Below are positions 46,674 to 58,160 of a stretch of 64,000 bases of DNA, in pieces. Source of the DNA: Rhodococcus oxybenzonivorans (GTDB lineage Bacteria; Actinomycetota; Actinomycetes; Mycobacteriales; Mycobacteriaceae). The translations under genes and the position numbers were made by a program. The notes under the pieces are model-generated. The model did no database searches. It was not told the origin of the DNA and saw only the letters and a list, made by a program, of their open reading frames with translations. How positions within the stretch are numbered: the stretch's first letter is position 1; each line of letters begins with the position of its first letter. Where the stretch lies: NCBI RefSeq assembly GCF_003130705.1, contig NZ_CP021354.1, positions 4,960,001-5,024,000 on the forward strand. Reading direction: 5' to 3'.

Positions 46674-48425
46674 GTGACAACAAATGGCAACTCACTCGAG
46701 GCGGATACGGAAGCGACCCCCCACCAATCACGCCGCTGCGAGGTAGTCGACCCCCGCCTCGTCGACGGGGCCACCACCCCCCGCGCGGACGACTTGGCCA
46801 CCGATCCTCGCGCCGTCGACGGGGCCACCGATCCTCGCGCCGTCGACGGGGCCACCGATCCTCGCGCCGTCGACGAGGCGGAAGGCGTCGCACCCGAGAA
46901 GAAGACCGATCGCGTGGTGTTCGGGATTACAACCGCCATCGTGGTGGCGATCCTGGGGTGGGGACTGCTATGGCCGGCCACCTTGACGAACACGATGTCG
47001 TCGATTCTGGACTGGGTGGTGACCAACCTGGGCTGGCTATTCGTCGTCTCCGCCACAGGGTTCGTCTTGTTCGCGCTGTGGCTGGCGCTGAGCCGGTACG
47101 GGCGAATCACCCTCGGCAAGGATGGGGAGAAGCCAGAGTTCAGGACCGTCAGCTGGATTGCGATGATGTTCAGCGCCGGCATGGGGATCGGTCTGATCTT
47201 CTGGGGCGTGACAGAACCGCTGACTCATTTCGTCCAGCCGCCACCTGGAATCACCGATTCCACGGTGGGAACCGCGATGGCGACCGCGCTTTTCCATTGG
47301 GGACTACACCCGTGGTCGATGTATGCGGTGGTTGGTCTGTCGATCGCCTACGGCACCTACCGGATGGGGCGCAAACAGCTCATCAGCTCGTCCTTCATTC
47401 CGCTGATCGGCCGCCGCGCCGAGGGGCCGATCGGCAAGGTCATCGACATCTTGGCTATCTTCGCCACAATGTTCGGCACTGCCGCTTCACTTGGCCTCGG
47501 AGCACTCCAAATCGGCTCTGGCGTAAAGGTTCTCGGGTGGATTGGCGAGGCCGGGACTCTCCTGGTCATCGCGATCGTGGCTATACTCACCCTTGCCTTC
47601 GTGGCCTCGGCCGTTTCCGGAATTTCTCGCGGTATTCAGTGGCTTTCGAACATCAACATGGTGCTTGCACTTCTTCTGGCCGTCTTCGTATTCGTCGCCG
47701 GCCCCACCGTGTTCATCTTGAATTTGTTGCCCACCACGTTGGGTGACTACGCCTCCCAAATTGCCAGCATGTCGGCGCGCTCGGCTGCATCCGGCGATGC
47801 GGCGACCGAAACGTGGCTCTCCTCCTGGACCATCTTCTACTGGGCATGGTGGATCTCGTGGACCCCCTTCGTCGGTATGTTCCTGGCTCGCATAAGCCGA
47901 GGCCGGACCATTCGCCAGTTCGTAGTCGGAGTAATCCTGATCCCGAGTTCCGTGAGCCTTGTATGGTTCGCAGTGTTCGGTGGGGCTGCAATCGGCGAAC
48001 AGCGTGACGGAACCGACCTGTTCTCTCGCGGCACTCCGGAATCGCAGCTGTTCGGCATGCTGGATAACCTGCCACTTGCAGGCGCATCGTCACTTCTCGT
48101 GATGGCGCTGGTCGCAATCTTCTTCGTCTCGGGCGCGGACGCTGCTTCGGTAGTCATGGGAACACTGTCCCAACGTGGAACGCTGGAACCGACCCGCTCC
48201 ACCGTAGCGTTCTGGGGTGTCGCCACTGGAGGCGTTGCCATGCTGATGTTGTGGACCGGCGGAACGGACGCACTGAACGGCCTGCAGACGATGACGATCA
48301 TCGTCGCCGCTCCGTTCGCCGTTGTGATGATCGGCATGTGTGTGTCGCTGTATCGCGACATCACCCGAGATCCACTGATCACAGACCTTCGGAAGCCGCG
48401 GCGGGTGAGCACCCCGCACAGGTAG
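46674..48425 (+). CDS. BCCT-family betaine/choline/carnitine transporter
   Basis: This protein is 583 residues from GTG 46674 (GGGAG upstream). A hydrophilic N-terminus carries a 9-residue repeat (DGATDPRAV), then twelve membrane segments. MMFSAGMGIGLIFWGVTEPL holds the glycine-rich sodium-site helix. FYWAWWISWTPFVGMFLARI and then SRGRT are the BCCT signature with the substrate-binding tryptophans. It is expected to take up glycine betaine or a relative with sodium ions. The C-terminal tail is short, unlike osmosensing BetP, which fits a catabolic transporter. Confidence 0.92.
   Translation: MTTNGNSLEADTEATPHQSRRCEVVDPRLVDGATTPRADDLATDPRAVDGATDPRAVDGATDPRAVDEAEGVAPEKKTDRVVFGITTAIVVAILGWGLLWPATLTNTMSSILDWVVTNLGWLFVVSATGFVLFALWLALSRYGRITLGKDGEKPEFRTVSWIAMMFSAGMGIGLIFWGVTEPLTHFVQPPPGITDSTVGTAMATALFHWGLHPWSMYAVVGLSIAYGTYRMGRKQLISSSFIPLIGRRAEGPIGKVIDILAIFATMFGTAASLGLGALQIGSGVKVLGWIGEAGTLLVIAIVAILTLAFVASAVSGISRGIQWLSNINMVLALLLAVFVFVAGPTVFILNLLPTTLGDYASQIASMSARSAASGDAATETWLSSWTIFYWAWWISWTPFVGMFLARISRGRTIRQFVVGVILIPSSVSLVWFAVFGGAAIGEQRDGTDLFSRGTPESQLFGMLDNLPLAGASSLLVMALVAIFFVSGADAASVVMGTLSQRGTLEPTRSTVAFWGVATGGVAMLMLWTGGTDALNGLQTMTIIVAAPFAVVMIGMCVSLYRDITRDPLITDLRKPRRVSTPHR
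46796..46876 (+). repeat. Coding minisatellite, three 27-bp units, in the BCCT gene
   Basis: Three direct 27-bp units (GGCCACCGATCCTCGCGCCG plus TCGACGG) are almost identical; the third ends GA instead of GG. They encode ATDPRAVDG repeats in the cytosolic N-terminus. A more diverged unit precedes them. Because units are multiples of three bases, copy-number changes keep the frame. Confidence 0.85.
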
Positions 48426-48437
48426 ACCAGCACAACG

Positions 48438-48480
48438 TCAAGGCCCGCCCTGAATCCACCGGATAAAGGCCGGGCCTTGA
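48438..48480. terminator. Terminator of the BCCT gene
   Basis: TCAAGGCCCG pairs with CGGGCCTTGA across a 23-base loop, 12 bases after the stop codon. Confidence 0.65.
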
Positions 48481-48605
48481 TGATTGGCTCGGCGCTCAGT
48501 TTCATACCTCGCATCCAGGCCGCCTGAGCGCCACGACATCGACGTCGACGTCGACGTCGAAGGGATGCTTACCCGCGCTTCTGCCGCGCACTACAACGGA
48601 GCCGA

Positions 48606-49052
48606 ATGTCCTTGCACAACGTCACCACAGTCGCCGCACCCCCGCAAGAAACGGATTGGCACCTACAGGCACGGTGCCGGTCCGAAGGCATGGAGGTGTT
48701 CTTCTCGCCCTGCGGGGAAAGTAAGCCCCGGCGCGCCGAACGAGAACGAGCGGCAAAGGCAATCTGCGCCGCATGCCCGGTCATTGATCGGTGTCGCGAT
48801 TATGCACTCACCACGAGGGAACCGTATGGGGTGTGGGGTGGGATGTCGGAATCCGATCGCCGTAAGAGCGCCGAGATCGGTACGGAACTGAGGGTTCGAA
48901 GCCTGCATTTTCTGCAATGCGATCGGCAGGAGCAACCGACGAAATCAACAGCTCCGCTCATTCGATCGCTTCACTCGACTTCCATGATGAGCTCCACTTC
49001 TACCGGTGCATCGGTCGGTAGCGCAGCCTCCCCGACCGCGGAACGCGCATGA
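48606..49052 (+). CDS. WhiB-family iron-sulfur regulator with atypical C-terminal tail
   Basis: This 148-residue protein starts at ATG 48606 (GGAG upstream). The WhiB core is residues about 15-90: DWHLQARCRSEG, ICAACPVIDRCRDYAL (CxxC then C) and the turn GVWGGMSESDRR. These cysteines bind a [4Fe-4S] cluster in the family. After residue 90 the protein departs from family pattern and becomes Ser/Thr-rich (STAPLIRSLHSTSMMSSTST). That tail overlaps, on the other strand, a fragment of a RidA-like gene, so it may have arisen by a rearrangement. The target is unknown; a link to the methyl-glycine genes is positional only. Confidence 0.78.
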   Translation: MSLHNVTTVAAPPQETDWHLQARCRSEGMEVFFSPCGESKPRRAERERAAKAICAACPVIDRCRDYALTTREPYGVWGGMSESDRRKSAEIGTELRVRSLHFLQCDRQEQPTKSTAPLIRSLHSTSMMSSTSTGASVGSAASPTAERA

Positions 49053-49060
49053 ACCCCGGC
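48971..49060 (-). pseudogene. RidA-like (YjgF) gene fragment, C-terminal end only
   Basis: Read on the minus strand, about 27 codons before the TGA at 48971 give GVHARSAVGEAALPTDAPVE and then VELIMEVE. This resembles the C-terminus of RidA/YjgF proteins (usually about 130 residues). Upstream in the same frame the resemblance stops. RidA-type deaminases often travel with amine oxidases, so a decayed relict is plausible here. The match is short and made by eye. Confidence 0.4.
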
Positions 49061-49161
49061 GTGCCTCCGCGCCGGCCGCGGTTCATGCGCGCAAGCTTCG
49101 AGTCGGGTGATACCACCCAAAGGCAGGGGTTGACCGCCCCTGTGACACACACTACTGTGAT

Positions 49162-49171
49162 TGATATATCA
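49162..49171. promoter_or_regulatory. TGATATATCA operator, site 2 (dimethylglycine oxidase)
   Basis: An exact palindrome followed by GTTGTCGAC, 135 bases before the dimethylglycine oxidase start. The right flank also agrees with site 1 (nTTGTCG). Confidence 0.75.
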
Positions 49172-49215
49172 GTTGTCGACTTGCCCCGCGGCTGCTGGTC
49201 ATCCGTTCTCACTGA

Positions 49216-51768
<2,553 letters not shown>

Positions 51769-51778
51769 TTCTCTGTCG

Positions 51779-51811
51779 GGGTGCCGGCTCGCTGCTCAGG
51801 GGCCGGCACCC
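51779..51811. terminator. Hairpin after dimethylglycine oxidase
   Basis: A 10-bp stem (GGGTGCCGGC with GCCGGCACCC) and a 13-base loop begin ten bases after the stop. It could limit transcription into the following gene. Confidence 0.6.
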
Positions 51812-51878
51812 TCGCTCGGTCACGTGATGGCCCTTTGCTTCATCTGAGCCCTTCCCCACCGACAGGACGACCCCACTC

Positions 51879-52520
51879 ATGCGACATGACACGATCAGCG
51901 CATTTCTCGCGTCGCTCGCCGACCGCGTACCCGCACCCGGCGGCGGTGCCACCGCTGCGCTACACCTCGGTCAATCCGCTGCGCTCGTAGCGATGGTGGC
52001 TCGATACACGACCGGTGACCGGTACGCCGAACACAGCGCTCTGATCGAGCGTGTGTGCACCGGAGCGGATACGGTCCGCGAGCGGGCACTGGAGCTTGCC
52101 GAGGACGATATGGCGGCATTCGGTTCCGTAATCGACACCTACACGCTTCCCAAGAGCACTGATGCGGAGATCGCCGCACGATCGGCAGCGATCGAGAACG
52201 CTCTCGTGAGCGCGGCGCGAGTTCCGGCCGAGGTCATCAATGCAGCATGGGTGGTGGTCGCGCTTGCCGAGGAGCTCGTATCGGTCGCGAACCGCAATGT
52301 CGCCAGTGACGTCGCGGCTGCCGCAGAGGCGGCCCGAGCGGCAGCCACAACAGCTCGGGTCAATGTCGAGATCAATCTGCCCGGCATCACCGATGCGAAC
52401 ATCCGACAGTCCCTCGTCGACACTGCCGCCACTGTCGATGCCCTCACCGACCGCGCCGACGCCGTCACCGCCCGAGTGAGAAAGCAATTGAACCTCGTCG
52501 GAACGCCCAGCAGCGAGTGA
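51879..52520 (+). CDS. Cyclodeaminase/cyclohydrolase-family protein (FchA-like)
   Basis: This 213-residue all-helical protein of the FTCD C-terminal family begins MRHDTISAFLASLADRVPAP. PAPGGGATAALHLGQSAALV is the conserved folate-binding glycine loop. Members act as methenyl-THF cyclohydrolase (FchA) or formimino-THF cyclodeaminase. There is no formiminotransferase gene here, so a methenyl-THF cyclohydrolase role alongside FolD and PurU is preferred (inference). It lies 110 bases after the dimethylglycine oxidase gene. Confidence 0.85.
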   Translation: MRHDTISAFLASLADRVPAPGGGATAALHLGQSAALVAMVARYTTGDRYAEHSALIERVCTGADTVRERALELAEDDMAAFGSVIDTYTLPKSTDAEIAARSAAIENALVSAARVPAEVINAAWVVVALAEELVSVANRNVASDVAAAAEAARAAATTARVNVEINLPGITDANIRQSLVDTAATVDALTDRADAVTARVRKQLNLVGTPSSE

Positions 52521-52580
52521 GGTCTTCGTGGGTGAACTGCTGTCTCCCGAGGGTGAAGCCGATCGCCCGTCCTCCGAACG

Positions 52581-53255
52581 CTAAACGACTGCCCGGACGG
52601 CTTTTTCGAACCCCGTGACATGTTGACGCGCGATTTCTCCGGCGAGGTCACCGTCACCGTTGGCAATAGCCCGCAATAGCTCCCCGTGTTCACCGACGTG
52701 CTGGGGCACCGACGGTAGCCGCTCGAGGTAGAGACAGAAGATTCGGGTCGCGAGATTGTCGTATCGGACGAGGACGTCCTCGAGATGCGGATTGCGCGCG
52801 ACCCGATAGATCGTCCGATGCACCGTAAGGTCCCATCGCATCAATTCGTGCCGTTCCATACCGGAAACATCGAGTCCATCTGTCTTGTCCGCCATGTCGA
52901 GAAGCAGCTGGCGGAGAGTAGGGGAAGCCGCCTCCGCCGCTCGTCGCGCGGCTACGGGCTCGAGATGAGCCCGGATCTCGGAGATATGACCGAGGTCGGA
53001 GACGTCGACACCTGTGGCGAACGTTCCCTGCCTAGGGAACGAAATGACCAGACGCTCCCCCTCGAGCCTCTTGAGCGCTTCTCGGACCGGTGTTCGCCCC
53101 ACACCGAGCTCCTCGGCGAGAGCACTCTCGACAATTGCCTCGTTGGGGCGGATATCGAGCATGATCAACTTGTCTTGAATCGCGCAATAGACACGATCAG
53201 CGCGAGAGATCACGCCGGCATCGACCTCTATCGCCTGCAGCCCCATGGGCGTCAT
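52581..53255 (-). CDS. GntR-family regulator, FCD type (paralogue 1)
   Basis: This 224-residue protein has the winged helix LAEELGVGRTPVREALKRLE at about 47-66. The all-helical FCD effector domain follows (EIRAHLEPVAARRAAEAAS, DLTVHRTIYRVARNPHLEDV, with the metal-ligand histidines). It is divergent from purU, with TGATATATCA at 53316 between them. It resembles the second regulator at 54777-55448 along its full length, including the ending RQHVTGFEKAVRAVV. One or both probably bind TGATATATCA. Confidence 0.9.
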   Translation of the reverse strand: MTPMGLQAIEVDAGVISRADRVYCAIQDKLIMLDIRPNEAIVESALAEELGVGRTPVREALKRLEGERLVISFPRQGTFATGVDVSDLGHISEIRAHLEPVAARRAAEAASPTLRQLLLDMADKTDGLDVSGMERHELMRWDLTVHRTIYRVARNPHLEDVLVRYDNLATRIFCLYLERLPSVPQHVGEHGELLRAIANGDGDLAGEIARQHVTGFEKAVRAVV

Positions 53256-53315
53256 CTTAGCGTTCCACTCCGCCTCTTGACCCTTTCGCCGCAGCCTGAA
53301 ATACTAATACTCATC

Positions 53316-53325
53316 TGATATATCA
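53316..53325. promoter_or_regulatory. TGATATATCA operator, site 3 (gntR/purU)
   Basis: An exact palindrome in the 204-base gap between divergent gntR and purU, 61 bases from the gntR start and 135 bases from the purU start. It may serve autoregulation as well. Confidence 0.75.
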
Positions 53326-53459
53326 CTTCTCTACTACTGACACTCTAGCCCTCGAAGCCATCGAGACACGGATGGTCTCGTTCGCCGCCACAACAAGCCC
53401 GATATCCACTCGAGACGCCGCCGTTGCCAGGGAGAGCGTCCAGCACCGAGGAGACGCAC

Positions 53460-54308
53460 ATGACCGAAACCTTCACCTTGACGCTCAGCTGCGCTCAGCG
53501 GCCCGGAATCGTCCACGCAGTCAGTTCTTTCTTGTTCGAACAGAACTGCGACATCGCCGAACACCAGCAGTTCGATGACACACAAAACGGTGCATTCTTT
53601 CTTCGCACATCGTTTGTCGCGGCGGGCGCCCTCGACGTGGAAAGGCTCACCGCCGAGTTTCGCAGTGTCGCTGACAAATTCGGTATGTCATTCAACTTCA
53701 ACGGGTGCAGCGAGCCGCGCGTCGTCGTGATGGTCTCGAAGATGGGTCACTGCCTCAACGACCTCATTTTTCGTTGGCGTGCCGGCAATCTCGGTGGAGA
53801 GCTCGTCGCCGTGGTTTCCAACCACGAAACCCTTCGCCCAATGGCCGAAGCCGCCGGTCTGCCCTTCATCCACATCCCCGTGACGGCGGCGACCAAACCG
53901 CAAGCCGAGGCACAGCTCCTCGAACTCGTGGATCAGTACAACGCCGACCTGGTCGTGCTCGCGCGGTACATGCAGGTGCTGTCCGATGACGCATGCCGGA
54001 AGTTACACGGCCGTGCGATCAACATCCACCACTCGTTCCTGCCCGGATTCAAGGGCGCCAAGCCCTACCACCAGGCATTCGATCGCGGCGTCAAGCAGGT
54101 CGGGGCTACCGCCCACTACGTCACACCGGATCTGGACGAGGGGCCCATCATCGAGCAGCAAGTGATCCGCATCGATCACAGCTACGATCCTGCCCGACTC
54201 GCCACCGTCGGCCAGGACGCAGAAGCGCTGGCATTGTCTCGGGCTGTTCGTTGGCACTGCGAGAATCGCATTCTTCTGCACGGGCACAGGACCGTCATTT
54301 TCAGCTGA
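53460..54308 (+). CDS. purU: Formyltetrahydrofolate deformylase PurU
   Basis: This protein is 282 residues from ATG 53460 (GAGGAGA upstream). An N-terminal ACT domain (about 5-85) is followed by the formyl-transferase-fold domain. The catalytic Asn-His-Asp set is visible in AINIHHSFLPGFKGAKPYHQ and YVTPDLDEGPIIEQ. It hydrolyses 10-formyl-THF to formate and free THF. This fits recycling of THF loaded by dimethylglycine and sarcosine oxidation. A terminator follows at 54318. Confidence 0.94.
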   Translation: MTETFTLTLSCAQRPGIVHAVSSFLFEQNCDIAEHQQFDDTQNGAFFLRTSFVAAGALDVERLTAEFRSVADKFGMSFNFNGCSEPRVVVMVSKMGHCLNDLIFRWRAGNLGGELVAVVSNHETLRPMAEAAGLPFIHIPVTAATKPQAEAQLLELVDQYNADLVVLARYMQVLSDDACRKLHGRAINIHHSFLPGFKGAKPYHQAFDRGVKQVGATAHYVTPDLDEGPIIEQQVIRIDHSYDPARLATVGQDAEALALSRAVRWHCENRILLHGHRTVIFS

Positions 54309-54317
54309 CGGCCTTCG

Positions 54318-54359
54318 GCTGCCGCAGAGTCCCTCAGCCATGACGTTCTCTGCGGCAGC
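54318..54359. terminator. Terminator of purU
   Basis: A 12-bp stem (GCTGCCGCAGAG with CTCTGCGGCAGC) and an 18-base loop, nine bases after the purU stop. Confidence 0.7.
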
Positions 54360-54411
54360 ACATTTCCGAGTCCGATCGCCTGGGCGAAGCGTCGAGCTGA
54401 AAGGTGCTGCG

Positions 54412-54585
54412 ATGAGACGACTGTCCGTGCAGTGTGGCACGAGAACTGACGAATACTCAGCGGGTTTCACCGGTCATGTGCTCGATGGTGGGACGCTTCG
54501 CATCCTCGCTCCCGACAAGCAGATCGCCGCGTCCTATCCAGCCGCCAGCTGGACCATCCTCGCCACCCAACCGCACGAGGAGTGA
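54412..54585 (+). CDS. Small hypothetical protein
   Basis: This protein is 57 residues from ATG 54412 (GAAAGG nine bases before), beginning MRRLSVQCGTRTDEYSAGFT and running GHVLDGGTLRILAPDKQIAA then SYPAASWTILA. It looks like a single beta-rich domain. Codon third positions are mostly G/C. I know no family. It sits between purU and the convergent second gntR. It could be chance, but the ribosome site and composition favour a gene. Confidence 0.45.
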   Translation: MRRLSVQCGTRTDEYSAGFTGHVLDGGTLRILAPDKQIAASYPAASWTILATQPHEE

Positions 54586-54776
54586 GAGCGTCCAGGCTTG
54601 GACCATCAGCTCATCGTTGCGAATCACCCACGACAGTGGTCTGTCCGCAGCGGTAAATCGAGGCAGCACCTAAGTCCCGATTGTTCAGCCGATTCAACAT
54701 CGAACCCGGGTCGCTGTCCACGAATTCATCGAAAAAGATGCTAGTTCCGTCGCTTCATGCGCGCCCTGAGATGGCG

Positions 54777-55448
54777 CTACAGCAGGTCGCGGATGGCTTT
54801 CTCGAAGCCGGTGACGTGGGCGCGGGTGAGGGACGAGGCGGTGTCCTCGTCCCCGTCGACGATGGCGTGGAGCAGCGCTACGTGCTCGCGCACGTGGCCG
54901 GCGACGTCCGGCAACCGGTCGAGGAAGAGGCACCAGATGCGGGTGGCGTGTGCGTCGAGGCTGACGAGGATGTCCTCGAGGTGGGGGTTGTTGGACGCTC
55001 GATAGATCTCGCGATGGACGCGCACGTCCTTGCGCAGGACTTCGCGTGGGTCCTCACTGTCATCGATCTCGGCGATCTCGTCGGCGAGCACGGACAGCCG
55101 CGCCCGCGCATCCTGGGACGCGCTCCGTGCCGCGCGGGCGGCCGCGGTGGGTTCGAGTTGCTTACGGATTTCGGAAATGTCGGCGAGGTCGGTCATGTCG
55201 ACGGCGGTGGCGAACGTGCCGCGACGCGGGTACGCGACGACGAGACGCTCCCGCTCGAGCCGCTTGAGCGCTTCCCGCACCGGTGTTCGTCCGAATCCGA
55301 GTTCCTCGGCGAGCCGGTCGTCATTGATCGGCTCGCCAGGGCGGATGTCCAGCATGACCAGGCGTTCCCGCACGATCTCGTACGCACGGTCGGCATTGGT
55401 GCCGCTTACGGATTGAACTTCCATAACCGGCGGCTGCGCCACGCTCAT
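54777..55448 (-). CDS. GntR-family regulator, FCD type (paralogue 2)
   Basis: This protein is 223 residues from ATG 55448 (GGGAG six bases before; open frame to 55601). The winged helix is LAEELGFGRTPVREALKRLE, and the FCD domain contains EIRKQLEPTAAARAARSAS and DVRVHREIYRASNNPHLEDI. It is divergent from glyA, with TGATATATCA at 55519 between them. The recognition helix (GRTPVREALKRLE) is nearly the same as in the regulator at 52581-53255, so both could read the same operator. Confidence 0.9.
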   Translation of the reverse strand: MSVAQPPVMEVQSVSGTNADRAYEIVRERLVMLDIRPGEPINDDRLAEELGFGRTPVREALKRLERERLVVAYPRRGTFATAVDMTDLADISEIRKQLEPTAAARAARSASQDARARLSVLADEIAEIDDSEDPREVLRKDVRVHREIYRASNNPHLEDILVSLDAHATRIWCLFLDRLPDVAGHVREHVALLHAIVDGDEDTASSLTRAHVTGFEKAIRDLL

Positions 55449-55518
55449 GTTCATCTCCCAAACAATTCCGGTAGAGCCTTGACTGCGATCCATCGCTGAC
55501 CCTACTCTACCTTCAAGT

Positions 55519-55528
55519 TGATATATCA
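55519..55528. promoter_or_regulatory. TGATATATCA operator, site 4 (gntR/glyA-sox)
   Basis: An exact palindrome 37 bases before the glyA start and 71 bases before the gntR start. The gap is short, so a bound regulator would block the glyA promoter. Confidence 0.75.
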
Positions 55529-55564
55529 GTCTACAAGTCACTGATCTCTCAGAAGGGCGAACTC

Positions 55565-56893
55565 TTGACTCTCGACATCGACGGCCGCACGACAGCCGCA
55601 CCGGCAGGCAATCCGACGCTGACCGATCAGCTCGCCGACCTCGACCCCGCCGTCCACCAGGCGATCGCAGCCGAACTCGAGCGCCAGCAGGGCACCCTGG
55701 AGATGATCGCCAGTGAGAACTTCGCCCCGCTCGCAGTGATGCAGGCGCAGGGCTCGGTGCTCACCAACAAGTACGCCGAGGGATACCCCGGACGCCGCTA
55801 CTACGGCGGTTGCGAGCACGTCGACGTCATCGAGCAGCTCGCCATCGACCGCCTCACCGACCTTTTCGGCGCGAAATACGCCAACGTGCAGCCGCATTCG
55901 GGGGCGCAGGCAAACGCCGCCGCGATGGCGGCACTGCTGAAGCCCGGTGACGGAATCCTCGGACTGGACCTCGCGCACGGTGGTCACCTCACACACGGGA
56001 TGAGGCTGAACTTCTCCGGCAAGCTCTACGACGTCGCCGCCTACCACGTCCGCGAGGACGATCACCTGGTCGATATGGACGAGGTGGAGCGTCTGGCCCG
56101 TGAGCACCGCCCGAAGCTGATCCTGGCCGGCTGGTCCGCCTACACACGCCAGCTCGACTTCGCCGCATTCCGGCGCATCGCCGACGAGGTCGGCGCGTAC
56201 CTCATGGTCGACATGGCCCACTTCGCCGGACTCGTCGCCGCCGGGCTGCACCCTTCTCCCGTCCCGCACGCCCACGTGGTCACGTCGACGACGCACAAGA
56301 CCCTCGGCGGTCCCCGCGGCGGCGTCATCCTCACCAACGACGAGGCCCTGGCGAAGAAGTTCAACTCCTCGGTGTTCCCGGGACAGCAGGGTGGCCCGCT
56401 CGAACACGTGATCGCCGGCAAGGCCGTCTCGTTCAAGCTCGCCGCCGAGCCGGAGTTCCACGAGCGCCAGGAACGCACCCTCGCCGGGGCGAAGATCCTT
56501 GCCGACCGATTGCTGCAGCCCGACTCCCGCGAGGCCGGTATCAACGTCGTCTCCGGCGGCACCGACGTGCACCTGGTGCTGGTGGATCTGCGCGAGTCCG
56601 AGCTTGACGGAAAGCAGGCCGAGGACCGGCTTCACCGCGTCGGAATCACGGTGAACCGCAACGCCGTTCCGTTCGACCCGCGGCCGCCGATGGTCAGCTC
56701 CGGTGTGCGCATCGGGACCCCCGCCCTCGCGACCCGCGGTTTCGACCTGGACGCGTTCACCGAGGTTGCCGACATCATCAGCTATGCACTGCGGCCGGCC
56801 ACCGACGAGGACGATCTCGACGAACTCCGCGGCCGCGTCGACGCCCTCGCCCTGCGTTTCCCGCTCTACCCCGACCTGACGGAGGCGAACTGA
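55565..56893 (+). CDS. glyA: Serine hydroxymethyltransferase
   Basis: This protein is 442 residues from TTG 55565 (AGAAGGGCGA upstream). [40 protein letters not shown] and the PLP lysine in [19 protein letters not shown] are diagnostic. It joins glycine with methylene-THF to give serine, so it consumes both products of sarcosine oxidation. It is the first gene of glyA-soxB-soxD-soxA-soxG, and its stop overlaps soxB (ATGA type). It is probably a pathway-dedicated second glyA. Confidence 0.95.
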   Translation: MTLDIDGRTTAAPAGNPTLTDQLADLDPAVHQAIAAELERQQGTLEMIASENFAPLAVMQAQGSVLTNKYAEGYPGRRYYGGCEHVDVIEQLAIDRLTDLFGAKYANVQPHSGAQANAAAMAALLKPGDGILGLDLAHGGHLTHGMRLNFSGKLYDVAAYHVREDDHLVDMDEVERLAREHRPKLILAGWSAYTRQLDFAAFRRIADEVGAYLMVDMAHFAGLVAAGLHPSPVPHAHVVTSTTHKTLGGPRGGVILTNDEALAKKFNSSVFPGQQGGPLEHVIAGKAVSFKLAAEPEFHERQERTLAGAKILADRLLQPDSREAGINVVSGGTDVHLVLVDLRESELDGKQAEDRLHRVGITVNRNAVPFDPRPPMVSSGVRIGTPALATRGFDLDAFTEVADIISYALRPATDEDDLDELRGRVDALALRFPLYPDLTEAN

Positions 56894-58128
56894 TGAGTGC
56901 CACCCAGCCGCCCGGCGCCCACCTGCCCGATCACCCCGACTTCCTGTGGCGTAACCCGGAACCGAAGAAGTCGTACGATGTCGTGATCGTCGGCGGCGGC
57001 GGACACGGCCTGGCCACCGCCCACTACCTCGCCAAGAATCACGGCATCACCAACGTCGCGGTCCTGGAGAAGGGCTGGCTCGCGGGCGGAAACATGGCCC
57101 GCAACACCACGCTGATCCGCTCGAACTATCTGTGGGACGAGAGTGCGAAGATTTACGAGCACGCGCTCAAGCTGTGGGAGGGCCTCGAGGACGACCTCGA
57201 CTACCCGATCCTGTTCAGCCAGCGCGGCGTCCTCAATCTCGCGCACAGCCTGCAGGACGTCCGCGACAGCGTCCGCCGGGTGGAGGCGAACAAGCTCAAC
57301 GGCATCGACGCCGAGTGGGTCGGACCCGACGAGGTCAAGAAGCTGTGCCCGCTGGTGAACATCTCGAGCGACATCCGCTACCCCGTCCTCGGCGCGACGT
57401 ATCAGCCGCGGGCCGGCATCGCCAAACATGACTACGTGGCCTGGGGATTCGCGCGCCGCGCCGACGAGGCGGGCATCGACATCATCCAAAACTGTGAGGT
57501 CACCGGATTCGTCACGGACGGCAACAAGGTGACCGGGGTGCGCACCACCCGCGGCGACATCGTGGCCGGGCAGGTAGCGCTGTGCGCTGCCGGGCACACC
57601 TCGACGCTCACCGACATGCTCGGCATCCGCACCCCGGTGCAGAGTCACCCGTTGCAGGCACTGGTTTCCGAACTGCTCGAGCCCGTACACCCGACCATCG
57701 TGATGTCCAACGCGATCCACGTCTACGTCTCGCAGGCGCACAAGGGTGAATTGGTGATGGGCGCCGGTGTCGACTCCTACAACGGCTACGGCCAGCGCGG
57801 CGCGTTCCACATCATCGAACGGCAGATGGCGGCCGCGGTCGAGTTGTTCCCCGTCTTCGCCCGCGCGCACCTGCTGCGCACCTGGGGCGGCATCGTCGAC
57901 GTGTGCCCCGACGCCTCCCCGATTGTCGGACGCACCCCGTACGACAACGTATACCTCAACTGTGGTTGGGGCACTGGTGGATTCAAGGCCACCCCGGGAT
58001 TGGGCTGGTGCCTGGCGGACACGATCGCCAACGACGAACCGCACGAGTTCATCGCGCCGTTCAGCCTCGACCGGTTCGTCACCGGTGCCCTCGTCGACGA
58101 GCACGGCGCTGCGGCCGTCGCGCACTGA
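56893..58128 (+). CDS. soxB: Sarcosine oxidase beta subunit
   Basis: This 411-residue FAD protein begins [20 protein letters not shown] and has dinucleotide loop [32 protein letters not shown] and the [15 protein letters not shown] and [13 protein letters not shown] segments match beta subunits of heterotetrameric sarcosine oxidase. This subunit carries the catalytic flavins. The complex makes glycine, H2O2 and methylene-THF from sarcosine. Confidence 0.95.
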   Translation: MSATQPPGAHLPDHPDFLWRNPEPKKSYDVVIVGGGGHGLATAHYLAKNHGITNVAVLEKGWLAGGNMARNTTLIRSNYLWDESAKIYEHALKLWEGLEDDLDYPILFSQRGVLNLAHSLQDVRDSVRRVEANKLNGIDAEWVGPDEVKKLCPLVNISSDIRYPVLGATYQPRAGIAKHDYVAWGFARRADEAGIDIIQNCEVTGFVTDGNKVTGVRTTRGDIVAGQVALCAAGHTSTLTDMLGIRTPVQSHPLQALVSELLEPVHPTIVMSNAIHVYVSQAHKGELVMGAGVDSYNGYGQRGAFHIIERQMAAAVELFPVFARAHLLRTWGGIVDVCPDASPIVGRTPYDNVYLNCGWGTGGFKATPGLGWCLADTIANDEPHEFIAPFSLDRFVTGALVDEHGAAAVAH

Positions 58129-58160
58129 TCCCCCGTCGCGCACTGAAATCAGGAGTCACC

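Noticed and set aside
46796..46876. Possible CRISPR array
   Set aside because: Units are directly adjacent without spacers and lie in frame within a transporter gene; this is a minisatellite.
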